Of a stretch of DNA of 64,000 bases, positions 19,038 to 27,164 are shown piece by piece. Each line of letters starts with the position of its first letter. Position 1 is the first letter of the stretch. Origin of the DNA: Rubrivivax sp. (GTDB taxonomy: Bacteria > Pseudomonadota > Gammaproteobacteria > Burkholderiales > Burkholderiaceae_C). The position numbers and the translations under genes are program-made. The notes under the pieces are model-generated. The model saw nothing but the letters and a program-made list of their open reading frames with translations, was not told the origin of the DNA and did no database searches. Location: NCBI GenBank assembly GCA_027491255.1, contig JAIXWM010000112.1, forward strand, positions 1 to 64,000. The letters run 5' to 3'.

Positions 19038-19100
19038 CGTGCGATCGGCCTTGTCCGCGCCCCGGCCCTACTGACCAAGCCCCTACAGCTCCGCGACCCC

Positions 19101-20093
19101 ATGCCCATGAACGCCCCTGCCCCCGCAACCCGCTACCCGCGCGACCTCCTCGGCCACGGCCGCAACCCGCCGCATGCGCGCTGGCCTGGCCAGGCCCGCG
19201 TGGCCGTGCAGTTCGTGCTGAACTACGAGGAGGGCGGCGAGAACTCGGTGCTGCACGGCGACGCCGGCAGCGAGCAGTTCCTGTCCGAGATGTTCAACCC
19301 CGCGGCCTACCCGGCCCGCCACCTGAGCATGGAGGGCATCTACGAATACGGCAGCCGCGTGGGCGTGTGGCGCATCCTGCGCGAGTTCGAGCAGCGCGGC
19401 CTGCCGCTCACCGTCTTCGGCGTGTCGATGGCGCTCGAGCGCTGCCCCGAGGTCACGGCCGCCTTCGTCGAGTTGGGCCACGAGATCGCCTGCCACGGCT
19501 GGCGCTGGATCCACTACCAGAACACCGACGAGGCCACCGAGCGCGAGCACCTGCGCATCGGCATGGACATCATCGCCCGCCTGACCGGCGACGGCGCCGG
19601 CGGCGCGCCGCGCCGGCTGCACGGCGCGGGCTGGTACACCGGGCGCGACAGCCCGAACACGCGCCGCCTCGTGGCCGACCACGGCGGCTTCGAGTACGAC
19701 AGCGACTACTACGGCGACGACCTGCCCTTCTGGCTCCAGGTGCGCAAGACCGACGGTACGCTGGCCCCGCACCTGGTGGTGCCCTACACGCTGGACTGCA
19801 ACGACATGCGCTTCGCGCTGCCGCAGGGCTACAGCCACGGCGACGAGTTCTTCGAGTACCTGCGCGACGCCTTCGACGTGCATTACGCCGAGGGTGAAGA
19901 GCGCCCGGCCATGATGAGCATCGGCATGCACTGCCGCCTGCTCGGGCGACCCGGGCGCATGCGCGCGCTGCAGCGCTTCCTCGATCACATCGAGAAGCAC
20001 GACCGCGTCTGGGTCACGCGTCGGGTGGACATCGCGCGCCACTGGAAGGCCGCGCACCCCTTCGAAGCGTCCACGGCTTTCACCTGGGAATGA
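19101..20093 (+). CDS. puuE: Allantoinase PuuE (polysaccharide-deacetylase fold, metal-independent type)
   Basis: PuuE hydrolyses allantoin to allantoate. The 330-residue protein belongs to the NodB-like deacetylase fold, not the amidohydrolase-type allantoinase. Typical segments are ARVAVQFVLNYEEGGENS near residue 35, YEYGSRVGVWR near 85, FVELGHEIACHGWRWIHY near 130, and SIGMHCRLLGRPGR near 275. It is the first gene of a three-gene plus-strand unit; the next start is 13 bases away. An alternative ATG two codons downstream is possible. It complements the divergent puuD-hiuH pair. Confidence 0.93.
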   Translation: MPMNAPAPATRYPRDLLGHGRNPPHARWPGQARVAVQFVLNYEEGGENSVLHGDAGSEQFLSEMFNPAAYPARHLSMEGIYEYGSRVGVWRILREFEQRGLPLTVFGVSMALERCPEVTAAFVELGHEIACHGWRWIHYQNTDEATEREHLRIGMDIIARLTGDGAGGAPRRLHGAGWYTGRDSPNTRRLVADHGGFEYDSDYYGDDLPFWLQVRKTDGTLAPHLVVPYTLDCNDMRFALPQGYSHGDEFFEYLRDAFDVHYAEGEERPAMMSIGMHCRLLGRPGRMRALQRFLDHIEKHDRVWVTRRVDIARHWKAAHPFEASTAFTWE

Positions 20094-20106
20094 GCCGGGA
20101 AACGCC

Positions 20107-21924
20107 ATGCCGCTGACGCTGGAACAACTGAACGCCGCCGAACGCGACGCCTTCGTCGCGCTGCTGGACGGCACCTACGAACACTCGCCGTGGATCGCGC
20201 AGCGCGCCTGGGCGCACCGGCCCTTCGCCACGCTGACCGCGCTGAAGCAGGCGCTGGCCGACACCGTGCGCGAGGCCTCCGAGGCCGAGCAGCTGGGCCT
20301 GATCCGCGCCCACCCCGAGCTGGCCGGCAAGGCCATGGTCAGCCGCACGCTGACGGCCGAATCGACCAACGAGCAGGGCAAGGCCGGCCTGACCGACTGC
20401 ACGCCCGAAGAGTTCGCGCGCATCCAGCAGCTCAACGCCGACTACAACGCGAAGTTCGGCTTTCCCTTCATCCTGGCCGTGCGCGGCCCGCGCGGCGAGG
20501 GGCTGCACCGGCACCAGATCATCGAGACCTTCGCGCGGCGGCTGGCCCACCACCCCGACTTCGAGCGCGCCGAGTGCCTGCGCAACATCCACCGCATCGC
20601 CGAGATCCGGCTGAACGACAAGTTCGGCGTCACGCCCGCACTGGGCAACCTGGTGTGGGACTGGGCCGAGCAACTCGCCGCGCACAGCGACCCCGGCTTC
20701 AAGGAGCGCGGCCAGCTCACCGTCACCTACCTCACCGAGGCCCACCGCGCAGCCGCCGCGCAGCTGCAGCAGTGGATGCGGGAGTGCGGCTTCGACGAGG
20801 TGGGCCTGGACGCGGTGGGCAACGTGGTGGGCGTGTATCACGGGGCTGCGGGCACCTCCGGCGTGCAACCCGGCGGCAGCCTTGCTCCGGCCAACCCGGC
20901 CGCACCCCGCCTGCTCACCGGCAGCCACTACGACACCGTGCGCAACGGCGGCAAGTACGACGGGCGCCTGGGCATCCTGGTGCCGATGGCCTGCGTGCGC
21001 GAGCTGCACCGCGCCGGCCGGCGCCTGCCCTTCGGCCTCGAGGTCGTGGGCTTCGCCGAGGAGGAGGGCCAGCGCTACAAGGCCACCTTCCTGGGCTCGG
21101 GCGCGCTGACGGGGGATTTCAACCCCGCGTGGCTCGAGCAGCGCGACGCCGACGGCATCACGATGCGCGAGGCGATGCGCGCCGCCGGGCTGCCGGGCAC
21201 GATGGAGGCCATCGCCGCCCTGCAGCGCGATGGGTCGCGCTACCTCGGCTTCGTCGAGGTGCACATCGAGCAGGGCCCGGTGCTGAACGCGCGCGACCTG
21301 CCGCTGGGCGTGGTCACCTCGATCAACGGCAGCGTGCGCCTGCTCGGTGAGGTGCAGGGCATGGCCAGCCATGCGGGCACCACGCCGATGGGCCAGCGCC
21401 GCGACGCCGCCGCCGCGGTGGCCGAGCTGTGCCTTTACCTGGAGCGCCGTGCCGCGCAGGTGAGCGACGTGGTGGGCACGATGGGCCAGCTGCAGGTGCC
21501 CGACGGCTCGATCAACGTCGTGCCCGGGCGCTGCCGCTTCAGCCTGGACATCCGCGCCACCACCGACGCCGCGCGCGACGCCTGCGTGGAGGATGTGCGC
21601 GCCGAGCTGGCCGCGATCTGCGCGCGCCGCGGCGTCAGCCACACGCTCGAGGAGACGCTGCGCGCCGCCGCCGCGCCCAGCCACCCGGCCTGGCAGGCCC
21701 GCTGGGAAGCCGCCGTCCAGGCCCTGGGCCTGCCCGTCTTTCGCATGCCCAGCGGCGCCGGCCACGACGCGATGAAGCTGCACGAGATCATGCCGCAGGC
21801 CATGCTCTTCATGCGCGGCCTGAACGCCGGCATCAGCCACAACCCGCTGGAGTCGATCACCAACGACGACACCGAACTCGTCGTCCGCGCCTTCGAGCAC
21901 CTGCTCGACCACCTTGCCGATTGA
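20107..21924 (+). CDS. Fused OHCU decarboxylase (UraD) and allantoate amidohydrolase (AllC)
   Basis: This is a 605-residue two-domain enzyme. Residues about 5-170 are UraD, which decarboxylates OHCU to S-allantoin: LIRAHPELAGK carries the catalytic His, and ESTNEQGKAGL follows. Residues about 185-605 are an M20-type allantoate amidohydrolase: TGSHYDTVRNGGKYDGRLG (metal ligands), FAEEEGQRY (catalytic Glu pair), VEVHIEQGPVL, and a C-terminal SGAGHDAM and GISHNP. The fusion joins steps that stand on either side of allantoinase, so PuuE must act between its two halves. The frame is continuous with no sign of error. Confidence 0.93.
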   Translation: MPLTLEQLNAAERDAFVALLDGTYEHSPWIAQRAWAHRPFATLTALKQALADTVREASEAEQLGLIRAHPELAGKAMVSRTLTAESTNEQGKAGLTDCTPEEFARIQQLNADYNAKFGFPFILAVRGPRGEGLHRHQIIETFARRLAHHPDFERAECLRNIHRIAEIRLNDKFGVTPALGNLVWDWAEQLAAHSDPGFKERGQLTVTYLTEAHRAAAAQLQQWMRECGFDEVGLDAVGNVVGVYHGAAGTSGVQPGGSLAPANPAAPRLLTGSHYDTVRNGGKYDGRLGILVPMACVRELHRAGRRLPFGLEVVGFAEEEGQRYKATFLGSGALTGDFNPAWLEQRDADGITMREAMRAAGLPGTMEAIAALQRDGSRYLGFVEVHIEQGPVLNARDLPLGVVTSINGSVRLLGEVQGMASHAGTTPMGQRRDAAAAVAELCLYLERRAAQVSDVVGTMGQLQVPDGSINVVPGRCRFSLDIRATTDAARDACVEDVRAELAAICARRGVSHTLEETLRAAAAPSHPAWQARWEAAVQALGLPVFRMPSGAGHDAMKLHEIMPQAMLFMRGLNAGISHNPLESITNDDTELVVRAFEHLLDHLAD

Positions 21925-21971
21925 CAGCCGATTGAACACCGACTGACGGCCTGCTGAAGGCCCGCCACACC

Positions 21972-23219
21972 ATGACCACCCCCTACGACACCCTCGACGC
22001 CTGGATTGACGCCCACTTCGACGAGGAGGTGCGCTTCCTGCAGGAACTCGTGCGCGTGCCCACGCCCACCCCGCCCGGCCACAACGCCCCGCACGCGCAG
22101 CGCACCGCCGAGCTGCTGCGCGGCTTCGGGCTGGAGGCCGAGGCGCACGCCGTCCCCGAGGCCGACGTGCAGGCCTATGGCCTGCAGAGCATCACCAACC
22201 TGATCGTGCGCCGGCCCTACGGCGCCCCGGGCTCGGGCCCGACGATCGCGCTGAACGCGCACGGCGACGTCGTGCCCCCGGGCGATGGCTGGACGCACGA
22301 TCCCTACGGCGGCGAGGTCGTCGACGGCCGGCTCTACGGCCGCGCCGCGGCGGTGAGCAAGAGCGACTTCGCCAGCTTCACCTTCGCCGTGCGCGCCCTG
22401 GAAGCCCTGCGCGCCAGCGGCACGGCGCTGAAGGGCGGCGTCGAGCTGCACTTCACCTACGACGAGGAGTTCGGCGGCGAGCTCGGCCCGGGCTGGCTGC
22501 TGGCCCGTGGCCTGACCAAGCCCGACCTGCTGATCGCCGCCGGCTTCAGCTACCAGGTGGTGACCGCGCACAACGGCTGCCTGCAGATGGAGGTGACGCT
22601 GCACGGCACGGCCTCGCACGCGGCCTACCCGCACACCGGCGTCGACGCGCTGCAGGCGGCGAACAAGCTGCTGACGGCCCTGTACGCGCACAACGACGTG
22701 CTGCGCACGCGGCGCTCGCAGGTGGCCGGCATCACCCACCCCTACCTGAACGTCGGCCGCATCGAGGGCGGCAGCAACACCAACGTCGTGCCCGGCAAGG
22801 TGGTGCTCAAGCTCGACCGCCGCATGATCCCCGAGGAGGACTCCGCCACGGTCGAGGCCGAGGTGCGCGCGCTGATCGAAGCCACGGTCGCGCAGTGCCC
22901 GGGCATCCGGCTCGAGATCCGCCGCCTGCTGCTGGCGAACTCGCTCAAGCCCCTGCCGGGCAACCGCGCGCTGATCGAGCCGCTGCAGCGCCACGGCCAG
23001 GCCGTCTTCGGCGAGCCCATCGCCGAGAGCGGCACCCCGCTCTACACCGACGTGCGCCTGTACGGCGAGCACGGCGTGCCCGCCGTCATCTACGGCGCCG
23101 GCCCCCGCACCGTGCTCGAATCGAACGCCAAGCGCGCCGACGAGCACCTGGTGCTGGAAGACCTGCGCCGGGCGACGAAGGTGGTGGCTCGTACGCTGCT
23201 GGATCTGTTGCGGGGCTGA
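21972..23219 (+). CDS. M20 family metallopeptidase/amidohydrolase (ArgE/DapE type)
   Basis: The 415-residue di-zinc hydrolase has LNAHGDVVPPGDGW (first metal His and Asp) near residue 95. TYDEEFGGELG near residue 160 holds the catalytic Glu-Glu pair. A dimerisation domain follows (LHGTASHAAYPHTG), and SGTPLYTDVRLYGEHG supplies the last ligands. It is 47 bases after the UraD-AllC fusion and likely co-transcribed. It may act on ureidoglycolate or another carbamoyl amino acid in the purine route, but general deacylase or peptidase activity cannot be excluded. No ureidoglycolate lyase gene is seen. Confidence 0.85.
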   Translation: MTTPYDTLDAWIDAHFDEEVRFLQELVRVPTPTPPGHNAPHAQRTAELLRGFGLEAEAHAVPEADVQAYGLQSITNLIVRRPYGAPGSGPTIALNAHGDVVPPGDGWTHDPYGGEVVDGRLYGRAAAVSKSDFASFTFAVRALEALRASGTALKGGVELHFTYDEEFGGELGPGWLLARGLTKPDLLIAAGFSYQVVTAHNGCLQMEVTLHGTASHAAYPHTGVDALQAANKLLTALYAHNDVLRTRRSQVAGITHPYLNVGRIEGGSNTNVVPGKVVLKLDRRMIPEEDSATVEAEVRALIEATVAQCPGIRLEIRRLLLANSLKPLPGNRALIEPLQRHGQAVFGEPIAESGTPLYTDVRLYGEHGVPAVIYGAGPRTVLESNAKRADEHLVLEDLRRATKVVARTLLDLLRG

Positions 23220-23319
23220 GGGCCAGCGCAGGAAACGGCGGCGGCGTTTACGCGACGCATTGTCAACCGCACTCCGGCGTTGGCCGGCGAATGCGCACGC
23301 TGCCAGAAGTAGCTGTCAG

Positions 23320-23388
23320 CTAGCGTTCAGCTCGCTGCGCGTACAGCAGGACGCTGGTGTCAACGAAACCGGTCGATCCGCTCTGCAT
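23320..23388 (-). pseudogene. VapC-type PIN toxin, only the first 22 codons remain
   Basis: Inside the end of the antitoxin gene an ATG at 23388 opens a second frame reading MQSGSTGFVDTSVLLYAQRAER, followed directly by TAG. FVDTSVLLYA is the classic first strand of a PIN-domain RNase with its metal-binding Asp. The remaining roughly 110 residues are missing, and no other part is found downstream. The overlap with the antitoxin is the normal arrangement for vapBC, so this is a toxin cut off near its start. Confidence 0.75.
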
Positions 23389-23599
23389 GGATGTCGTCCC
23401 GCCGCGCGTAGGGTGCCGTGAAGGGCAAGGGCTCGAACTTCATGGCCTCCCGCATCGCCCGCTCGTAGGCATCGTCATGCCGCATCTTCTCGGCCAGCAT
23501 CTCCCCGATGAGCCTGGAGACGCTGGTGTTGCGGCGCGCAGCCTCCATGCGGACCCAGTCAGCCACGCTTTCTTCCATGGTGACGGTGACGTTTTTCAT
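23360..23599 (-). CDS. Ribbon-helix-helix antitoxin (VapB/CopG-like), orphaned
   Basis: This 79-residue RHH protein begins with the strand MKNVTVTMEESVADWV and helix ARRNTSVSRLIGEML, typical of DNA-binding antitoxins. The acidic/basic tail (DDAYERAMREAMKFEPLPF) would wrap a PIN toxin. Its partner survives only as the 22-codon stub overlapping its 3' end. It can no longer neutralise a cognate toxin from this locus but may still repress its own promoter or act on a paralog. Confidence 0.8.
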   Translation of the reverse strand: MKNVTVTMEESVADWVRMEAARRNTSVSRLIGEMLAEKMRHDDAYERAMREAMKFEPLPFTAPYARRDDIHAERIDRFR

Positions 23600-23763
23600 G
23601 TGATTCCACTGAAGAAGAGTTCAGTCAGGCACAAATGGCCACCCGCAACGGCCAGCGCCAGCCGCACCGGGCCGGCGCCAGCTCAGCCAGAACCTGTCGC
23701 ACCTGCGCGAGCAGGCGATGCCCGATCGGCCGGGCCCGTTGCAGGTGATGGTGCAGGCTCGGC

Positions 23764-24189
23764 TCACCGTAGCCACGAACACTGGTCAAGAAACTCACGT
23801 GGGGTCAGAATGCGGACCCCTCGGAACTGGCCCATGCTCAACAAATCATCGTCACTCGACACGATGGCCTGGGCGCCGCCGCTGAGCGCGAGGGCCAGGA
23901 ACTTGTCGTCCTGGGGATCGCGGCAGGCGGCCACTGCGTCGATGCCCTCCACCAGCCACGTCATGGCCTCGTAGTGCGCCAGAAAGGCCTGACGCAGCGC
24001 GGGCTCGCGGTAGGTGTCCAGCCGGGCACGCGACAACACCTGGCGCAACTCGGCCAGGGTGTCGGCGGACACGATCACCTCGGCCACTTCCCAGGCTGCG
24101 GCCAGCGCCTGGGCCTGCACAGAGCGTGGCCGAAGTACGGCGCCGACCAGCGTGCTGGTGTCAAAGACCAGCCGGCTCGCGGAGCTCAT
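23764..24189 (-). CDS. PIN-domain toxin (putative VapC-like RNase)
   Basis: This is a 141-residue PIN protein of the group labelled putative toxin-antitoxin system toxin component. Conserved acids lie in LVFDTSTLVGAVL (Asp 10), ADTLAELRQVL (Glu near 47), DPQDDKFLALAL (Asp near 93) and IVSSDDDLL. These would form the metal site of an RNase. Its start lies within the last 29 bases of the upstream Phd antitoxin, so the two are coupled. All catalytic positions appear intact. Confidence 0.85.
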   Translation of the reverse strand: MSSASRLVFDTSTLVGAVLRPRSVQAQALAAAWEVAEVIVSADTLAELRQVLSRARLDTYREPALRQAFLAHYEAMTWLVEGIDAVAACRDPQDDKFLALALSGGAQAIVSSDDDLLSMGQFRGVRILTPREFLDQCSWLR

Positions 24190-24436
24190 GCACCAAGGTG
24201 TTGATGTCGGACTCGCTCAAGGACTCCGCAGCATCGACCAAGGGCAAGGCACGCAGGAACTCACCCATGCGACGCCCGGCCAAGGCCCGCTGCGCCTCTT
24301 GCGCCAGTTCATGGCTCATCAGCGTCACCACCGGGCGGCCGTACTGGGTGACGGTGACCGGCTCTCGCTTGGCCATGTCCAGCACCGCGCCAAAGTGGTT
24401 CTGAACCTCGCGTGAGGGAATGAACTTTTCAGTCAC
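24161..24436 (-). CDS. Phd/YefM-type antitoxin
   Basis: The 91-residue antitoxin has the Phd/YefM DNA-binding fold (IPSREVQNHFGAVLDMA, VTVTQYGRPVVTLMS). An acidic C-terminal part (LSESDINTLVHELRE) likely binds the PIN toxin encoded next. A 17-base inverted repeat at 24452-24468, just upstream, is a good autoregulatory site. The pair seems intact. Confidence 0.87.
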   Translation of the reverse strand: MTEKFIPSREVQNHFGAVLDMAKREPVTVTQYGRPVVTLMSHELAQEAQRALAGRRMGEFLRALPLVDAAESLSESDINTLVHELREPAGL

Positions 24437-24451
24437 TTTGCACCTCTGTTT

Positions 24452-24468
24452 ATGGAAGTTATGTCCAT
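24452..24468. promoter_or_regulatory. Inverted repeat ATGGA-N7-TCCAT upstream of the Phd antitoxin
   Basis: Perfect 5-base arms flank AGTTATG in an AT-rich pocket 16 bases before the antitoxin start. This is the position expected for a Phd-family operator overlapping the promoter. Autorepression is inferred from how such modules usually work. Confidence 0.5.
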
Positions 24469-24580
24469 GATAGCTACAACGGCAGCGCGTCGCCCGATAT
24501 CGCCCACCATGGCAGCGGCCGTCGACGTACCGAGGCCGGTGGTCGCGTCAACTCATGGCTCGATTGGAAGTACAGACGCC

Positions 24581-24823
24581 ATGGGCATCACCTCGGTCAC
24601 CCGCAAGGAATAGGTCACGATTCCCAAGGCGCTGCGGCAGCAACTGGGCCTCCGTCAGGGCAGCCGCGTCCGCTTCGAACGGGTCGGTGACCACGTCGAG
24701 ATGCGCGTGAGCAGTTCGCCCGTCGAACCGGCTGCGGCGCCGGGGTCCGGCTTCGGCATGCTCGAGAGACGCCGCAAGGCCGTGCCGGCCGACTTCGACC
24801 CGGCCTCCCTGCTGCGGCCGTGA
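24581..24823 (+). pseudogene. AbrB/SpoVT-type antitoxin with an in-frame stop at codon 11
   Basis: The translation is MGITSVTRKE, stop, then VTIPKALRQQLGLRQGSRVRF and a C-terminal tail ending SLLRP. The normal family sequence is TRKGQVTIPKALR, so the Gln codon CAG has become TAG and the Gly next to it Glu. The remainder is undamaged, which points to recent loss, or to restart at an internal codon. The stop overlaps the start of the PIN gene (GTGA), as in intact modules. Confidence 0.8.
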
Positions 24824-25010
24824 TCGGCCTCGACACCAACGTCCTCGCCCGGTACTGCGTCGAGGACTCGACGGACCCGCAGGCCGCAAGGCAGCGGCTC
24901 GCTGCGCGGCGCCTGATCGAATCCGGCCAGGCACTGATGGTGTGCAAGACGGTGGTGCTTGAACTGGACTTCGCGCGCCTTGCCGGCAAGCTGGGCCTGC
25001 TGCCCGGTGT
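24820..25010 (+). pseudogene. VapC PIN toxin, C-terminally truncated
   Basis: A GTG start overlapping the antitoxin stop opens MIGLDTNVLARYCVEDSTDPQAA. This is the typical VapC first strand with the metal-binding Asp, and it runs to VVLELDFARLAG near residue 57. Similarity to the family then ends. The rest of the frame is antisense to the sensor-kinase gene, whose 3' end lies at 25090. The second half of the PIN domain and its acidic residues are gone. The exact break is approximate. Confidence 0.75.
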
Positions 25011-25089
25011 GGGCCTGCCCCGCCGAAGGGCCCGCAACCGCTGTTATGAGTCGCCGACCCATCCGGCATCAGAAAAGGCGCGTCCGGAC

Positions 25090-26412
25090 TCACCCCGGCA
25101 ACTCCACCACCACCTCCAGCCCCGGCTGTGCGTTGCGGATGCGCAGCGTGCCGCCGTGGGCCTGCGCCACCAGGCGGCACAGGTTCAGGCCCAGGCCCAC
25201 GCCGCCGGCGTGGCGCGTGCGGGCGCTGTCGGGGCGGTAGAAGGCTTGGCCCAGCTGCGGGATCACTTCCTCGGGCACGCCGGGGCCGTGGTCGCGCACG
25301 GTCAGGCGCAGGCGGCCGCTCTCGACGGCCAGCGTCAGTTGCACCGGGCCGGTCGCGCTGGCGTTGTGGCGCAGCGCGTTGTCGAGCAGGTTGCGCAGCA
25401 GCAGCCGCACCCGGGTGCGGTCCAGCGCCACGGCGGGCAGCGCGCCGTCGGCGCGCACCGCCACCGCGGCCGCCTCGGGCCGGGCCGTCGCCAGCTCGGC
25501 CAGCACCTCGCGCGCCAGCGCCGGCAGGTCGGTGGGCTCGCGGTGCAGGCCGGCCCGCGGGCCGGACAGGCGCTCGCTCTCCAGCAGGTCGGTGATCAGC
25601 TGTCCCATCTCGCCCAGGTCGCGCTGCAGCGCCTGTCGCTGGGGGAGGGTGTCGTCGGTCTCGGGCAGCAGCTCGGTGTTCAGGCGGGCGCGCGTGAGCG
25701 GGCTGCGCAGCTCGTGGCTGATCGCCAGCAGCAGCGAGCGCTGCGCCTGCAGCATGCGGTCGATGTCGCGGCCCATGGTGTCGACGGCCTGCGCCACCTC
25801 GCCGAGCTCGTCGCGGCGGCGCACCGCGCCGGGATCGAGAGGCTGCGAGAAATCGCCCGCGCCGAAGCGCCGCACGCCCGCCTGGATCGCGTCCAGCGGC
25901 TTCAGCAGGCGGCGCACGTACAGGTAGGCCAGCAGCATGATCAGCAGCAGGCCGGCCAACGCCCCGCCCAGCGCCCCGGGCCGGCGCTCGAACACCGCTT
26001 CGTCGAGCCCGAAGCTCAGCCGGTGGCCGTCGGCCGTGGTGCGCTGCACGAACTGCCGCCCCTCGTGCGCGTCGTCCCCGTGATCGCCCGGGTCCACCCG
26101 ATCCACGTGCCAGCGGCCCGGGTGCCCGGTCTCGGGGTGGGAGCGCCAGCGCAGCACCGGCCCTTCGATCTCGAGCGTGACCACCGGCAGCCGCGCCACC
26201 AGCGCCCGCGCGCGGTCGAGCTCGGGCGTGCCGCCCGGCGCCACCTCGGCCGCCAGCCGGTCGATGTAGTCGGTCAGCAGCGGCCGGCCGGCCTCGCGCC
26301 AGCCCAGCGAGAAGGCGCGCTGCGCGCCGGCCACGAAGGCGAAGGACAAGGCCAGCGCGAGCAGCACGAAAACGCCCAGCAGGCGCAGCTTGATCGAGTG
26401 GCGCCAGCGCAT
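25090..26412 (-). CDS. Two-component sensor histidine kinase (CpxA-like)
   Basis: The 440-residue inner-membrane kinase begins with a membrane helix (LRLLGVFVLLALALSFAFVAG), then a periplasmic sensor of about 130 residues. A second helix (ALAGLLLIMLLAYLYV) leads to HAMP (KPLDAIQAGVRRFGAGDF). The H-box SHELRSPLTRARL has the phosphorylated His near residue 233. The ATPase domain carries N-box LLDNALRHN, G1 DHGPGVP and G2 GVGLGLNL. It starts nine bases after the response regulator stop, so the two are co-transcribed. The sensor region has an Asp/His-rich stretch (DPGDHGDDAHEG) that could bind metal. Confidence 0.92.
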   Translation of the reverse strand: MRWRHSIKLRLLGVFVLLALALSFAFVAGAQRAFSLGWREAGRPLLTDYIDRLAAEVAPGGTPELDRARALVARLPVVTLEIEGPVLRWRSHPETGHPGRWHVDRVDPGDHGDDAHEGRQFVQRTTADGHRLSFGLDEAVFERRPGALGGALAGLLLIMLLAYLYVRRLLKPLDAIQAGVRRFGAGDFSQPLDPGAVRRRDELGEVAQAVDTMGRDIDRMLQAQRSLLLAISHELRSPLTRARLNTELLPETDDTLPQRQALQRDLGEMGQLITDLLESERLSGPRAGLHREPTDLPALAREVLAELATARPEAAAVAVRADGALPAVALDRTRVRLLLRNLLDNALRHNASATGPVQLTLAVESGRLRLTVRDHGPGVPEEVIPQLGQAFYRPDSARTRHAGGVGLGLNLCRLVAQAHGGTLRIRNAQPGLEVVVELPG

Positions 26413-26421
26413 GACCCGGAT

Positions 26422-27111
26422 TCAAGCCGAGCGCCGCAGCGCCAGCGAGTAGCCCACGTGGCGCAGCGTCTTGATGGCGTCCAGCGGCTCGAGCTTGCGG
26501 CGCAGCCGGCTGACGACGATGTCCACCGCGCGCGTGATCAGCTCCGACTCGTGGCCGCGCAGCTGGTTCAGGATGTCGTCTCGGCTGAGCACGCGGCCGG
26601 CCTCGCGCGCCAGCAGGTGCAGCAGCTCGAACTCGGTGCCCGTCAGCGCCACCGGCTCGCCCAGGCGCAGCACCTCGCGCCGCGCCGGGTCGATGGTCAG
26701 CCCCTCGAAAGCCAGCACCTCGGGCTGCGGCGCGCGGGCGGCCGCGGCCGCCGGGCGGCGGCGCAGCACGGTCTGCAGCCGCGCGACCAGCTCGCGCGGC
26801 TCGAAGGGCTTGGGCAGGTAGTCGTCGGCGCCGAGCTCGAGCCCGACGATGCGGTCGGTCACCTCACCGCGCGCAGTCAGCATCACGACCGGGATGTCGC
26901 TGCCCTTGCGGATCGCGCGGCAGAGCTCGAAGCCGTCCATCTCGGGCAGCATCACGTCCAGGATCACGGCGTCGAAGCCGCCCCGGCCCAGCCGCTGCAG
27001 CCCGTCGCTGGGCGTCAGCGCGTGCTCGAGCGCGAAGTCGAAGCGCCGGAAGTAGCTCGCCAACGGCGCTCCGAGGTGCGCGTCGTCGTCGATCAGCAGG
27101 ATCCGGGGCAT
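26422..27111 (-). CDS. OmpR-family response regulator (CpxR-like)
   Basis: The 229-residue regulator has a receiver domain with the acidic pocket LIDDD, phospho-acceptor Asp 52 (VILDVMLPEMDG), a conserved Thr in VVMLTARG and Lys in YLPKPF. The C-terminal winged helix has LTGTEFELLHLLAREAG and the recognition segment AVDIVVSRLRRKL. It lies between the Spy-like lipoprotein gene and its kinase on one strand, matching the envelope-stress layout cpxP-cpxR-cpxA. The regulated promoter is probably in the region upstream of 27635. Confidence 0.93.
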   Translation of the reverse strand: MPRILLIDDDAHLGAPLASYFRRFDFALEHALTPSDGLQRLGRGGFDAVILDVMLPEMDGFELCRAIRKGSDIPVVMLTARGEVTDRIVGLELGADDYLPKPFEPRELVARLQTVLRRRPAAAAARAPQPEVLAFEGLTIDPARREVLRLGEPVALTGTEFELLHLLAREAGRVLSRDDILNQLRGHESELITRAVDIVVSRLRRKLEPLDAIKTLRHVGYSLALRRSA

Positions 27112-27164
27112 CGCCGCATTCTCGGGCCGGTGGCTGCCTGCGCCATGTGTGCGATGCCCAGGCT

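Larger units (their letters stand above)
18775..19100. other. Divergent puuD/puuE intergenic region
   Basis: This 326-base stretch has no gene. Its notable contents are two perfect palindromes, at 18935-18944 and 19026-19037, listed separately. The rest is GC-rich, with no clear -35/-10 pair that I can place with confidence on either strand. Both purine-degradation transcripts must start here, so a shared operator is plausible. Confidence 0.5.

Noticed and set aside
23600..23763. Possible third antitoxin or gene fragment between two TA modules
   Set aside because: Open frames exist on both strands but none shows a recognisable family pattern or ribosome site.
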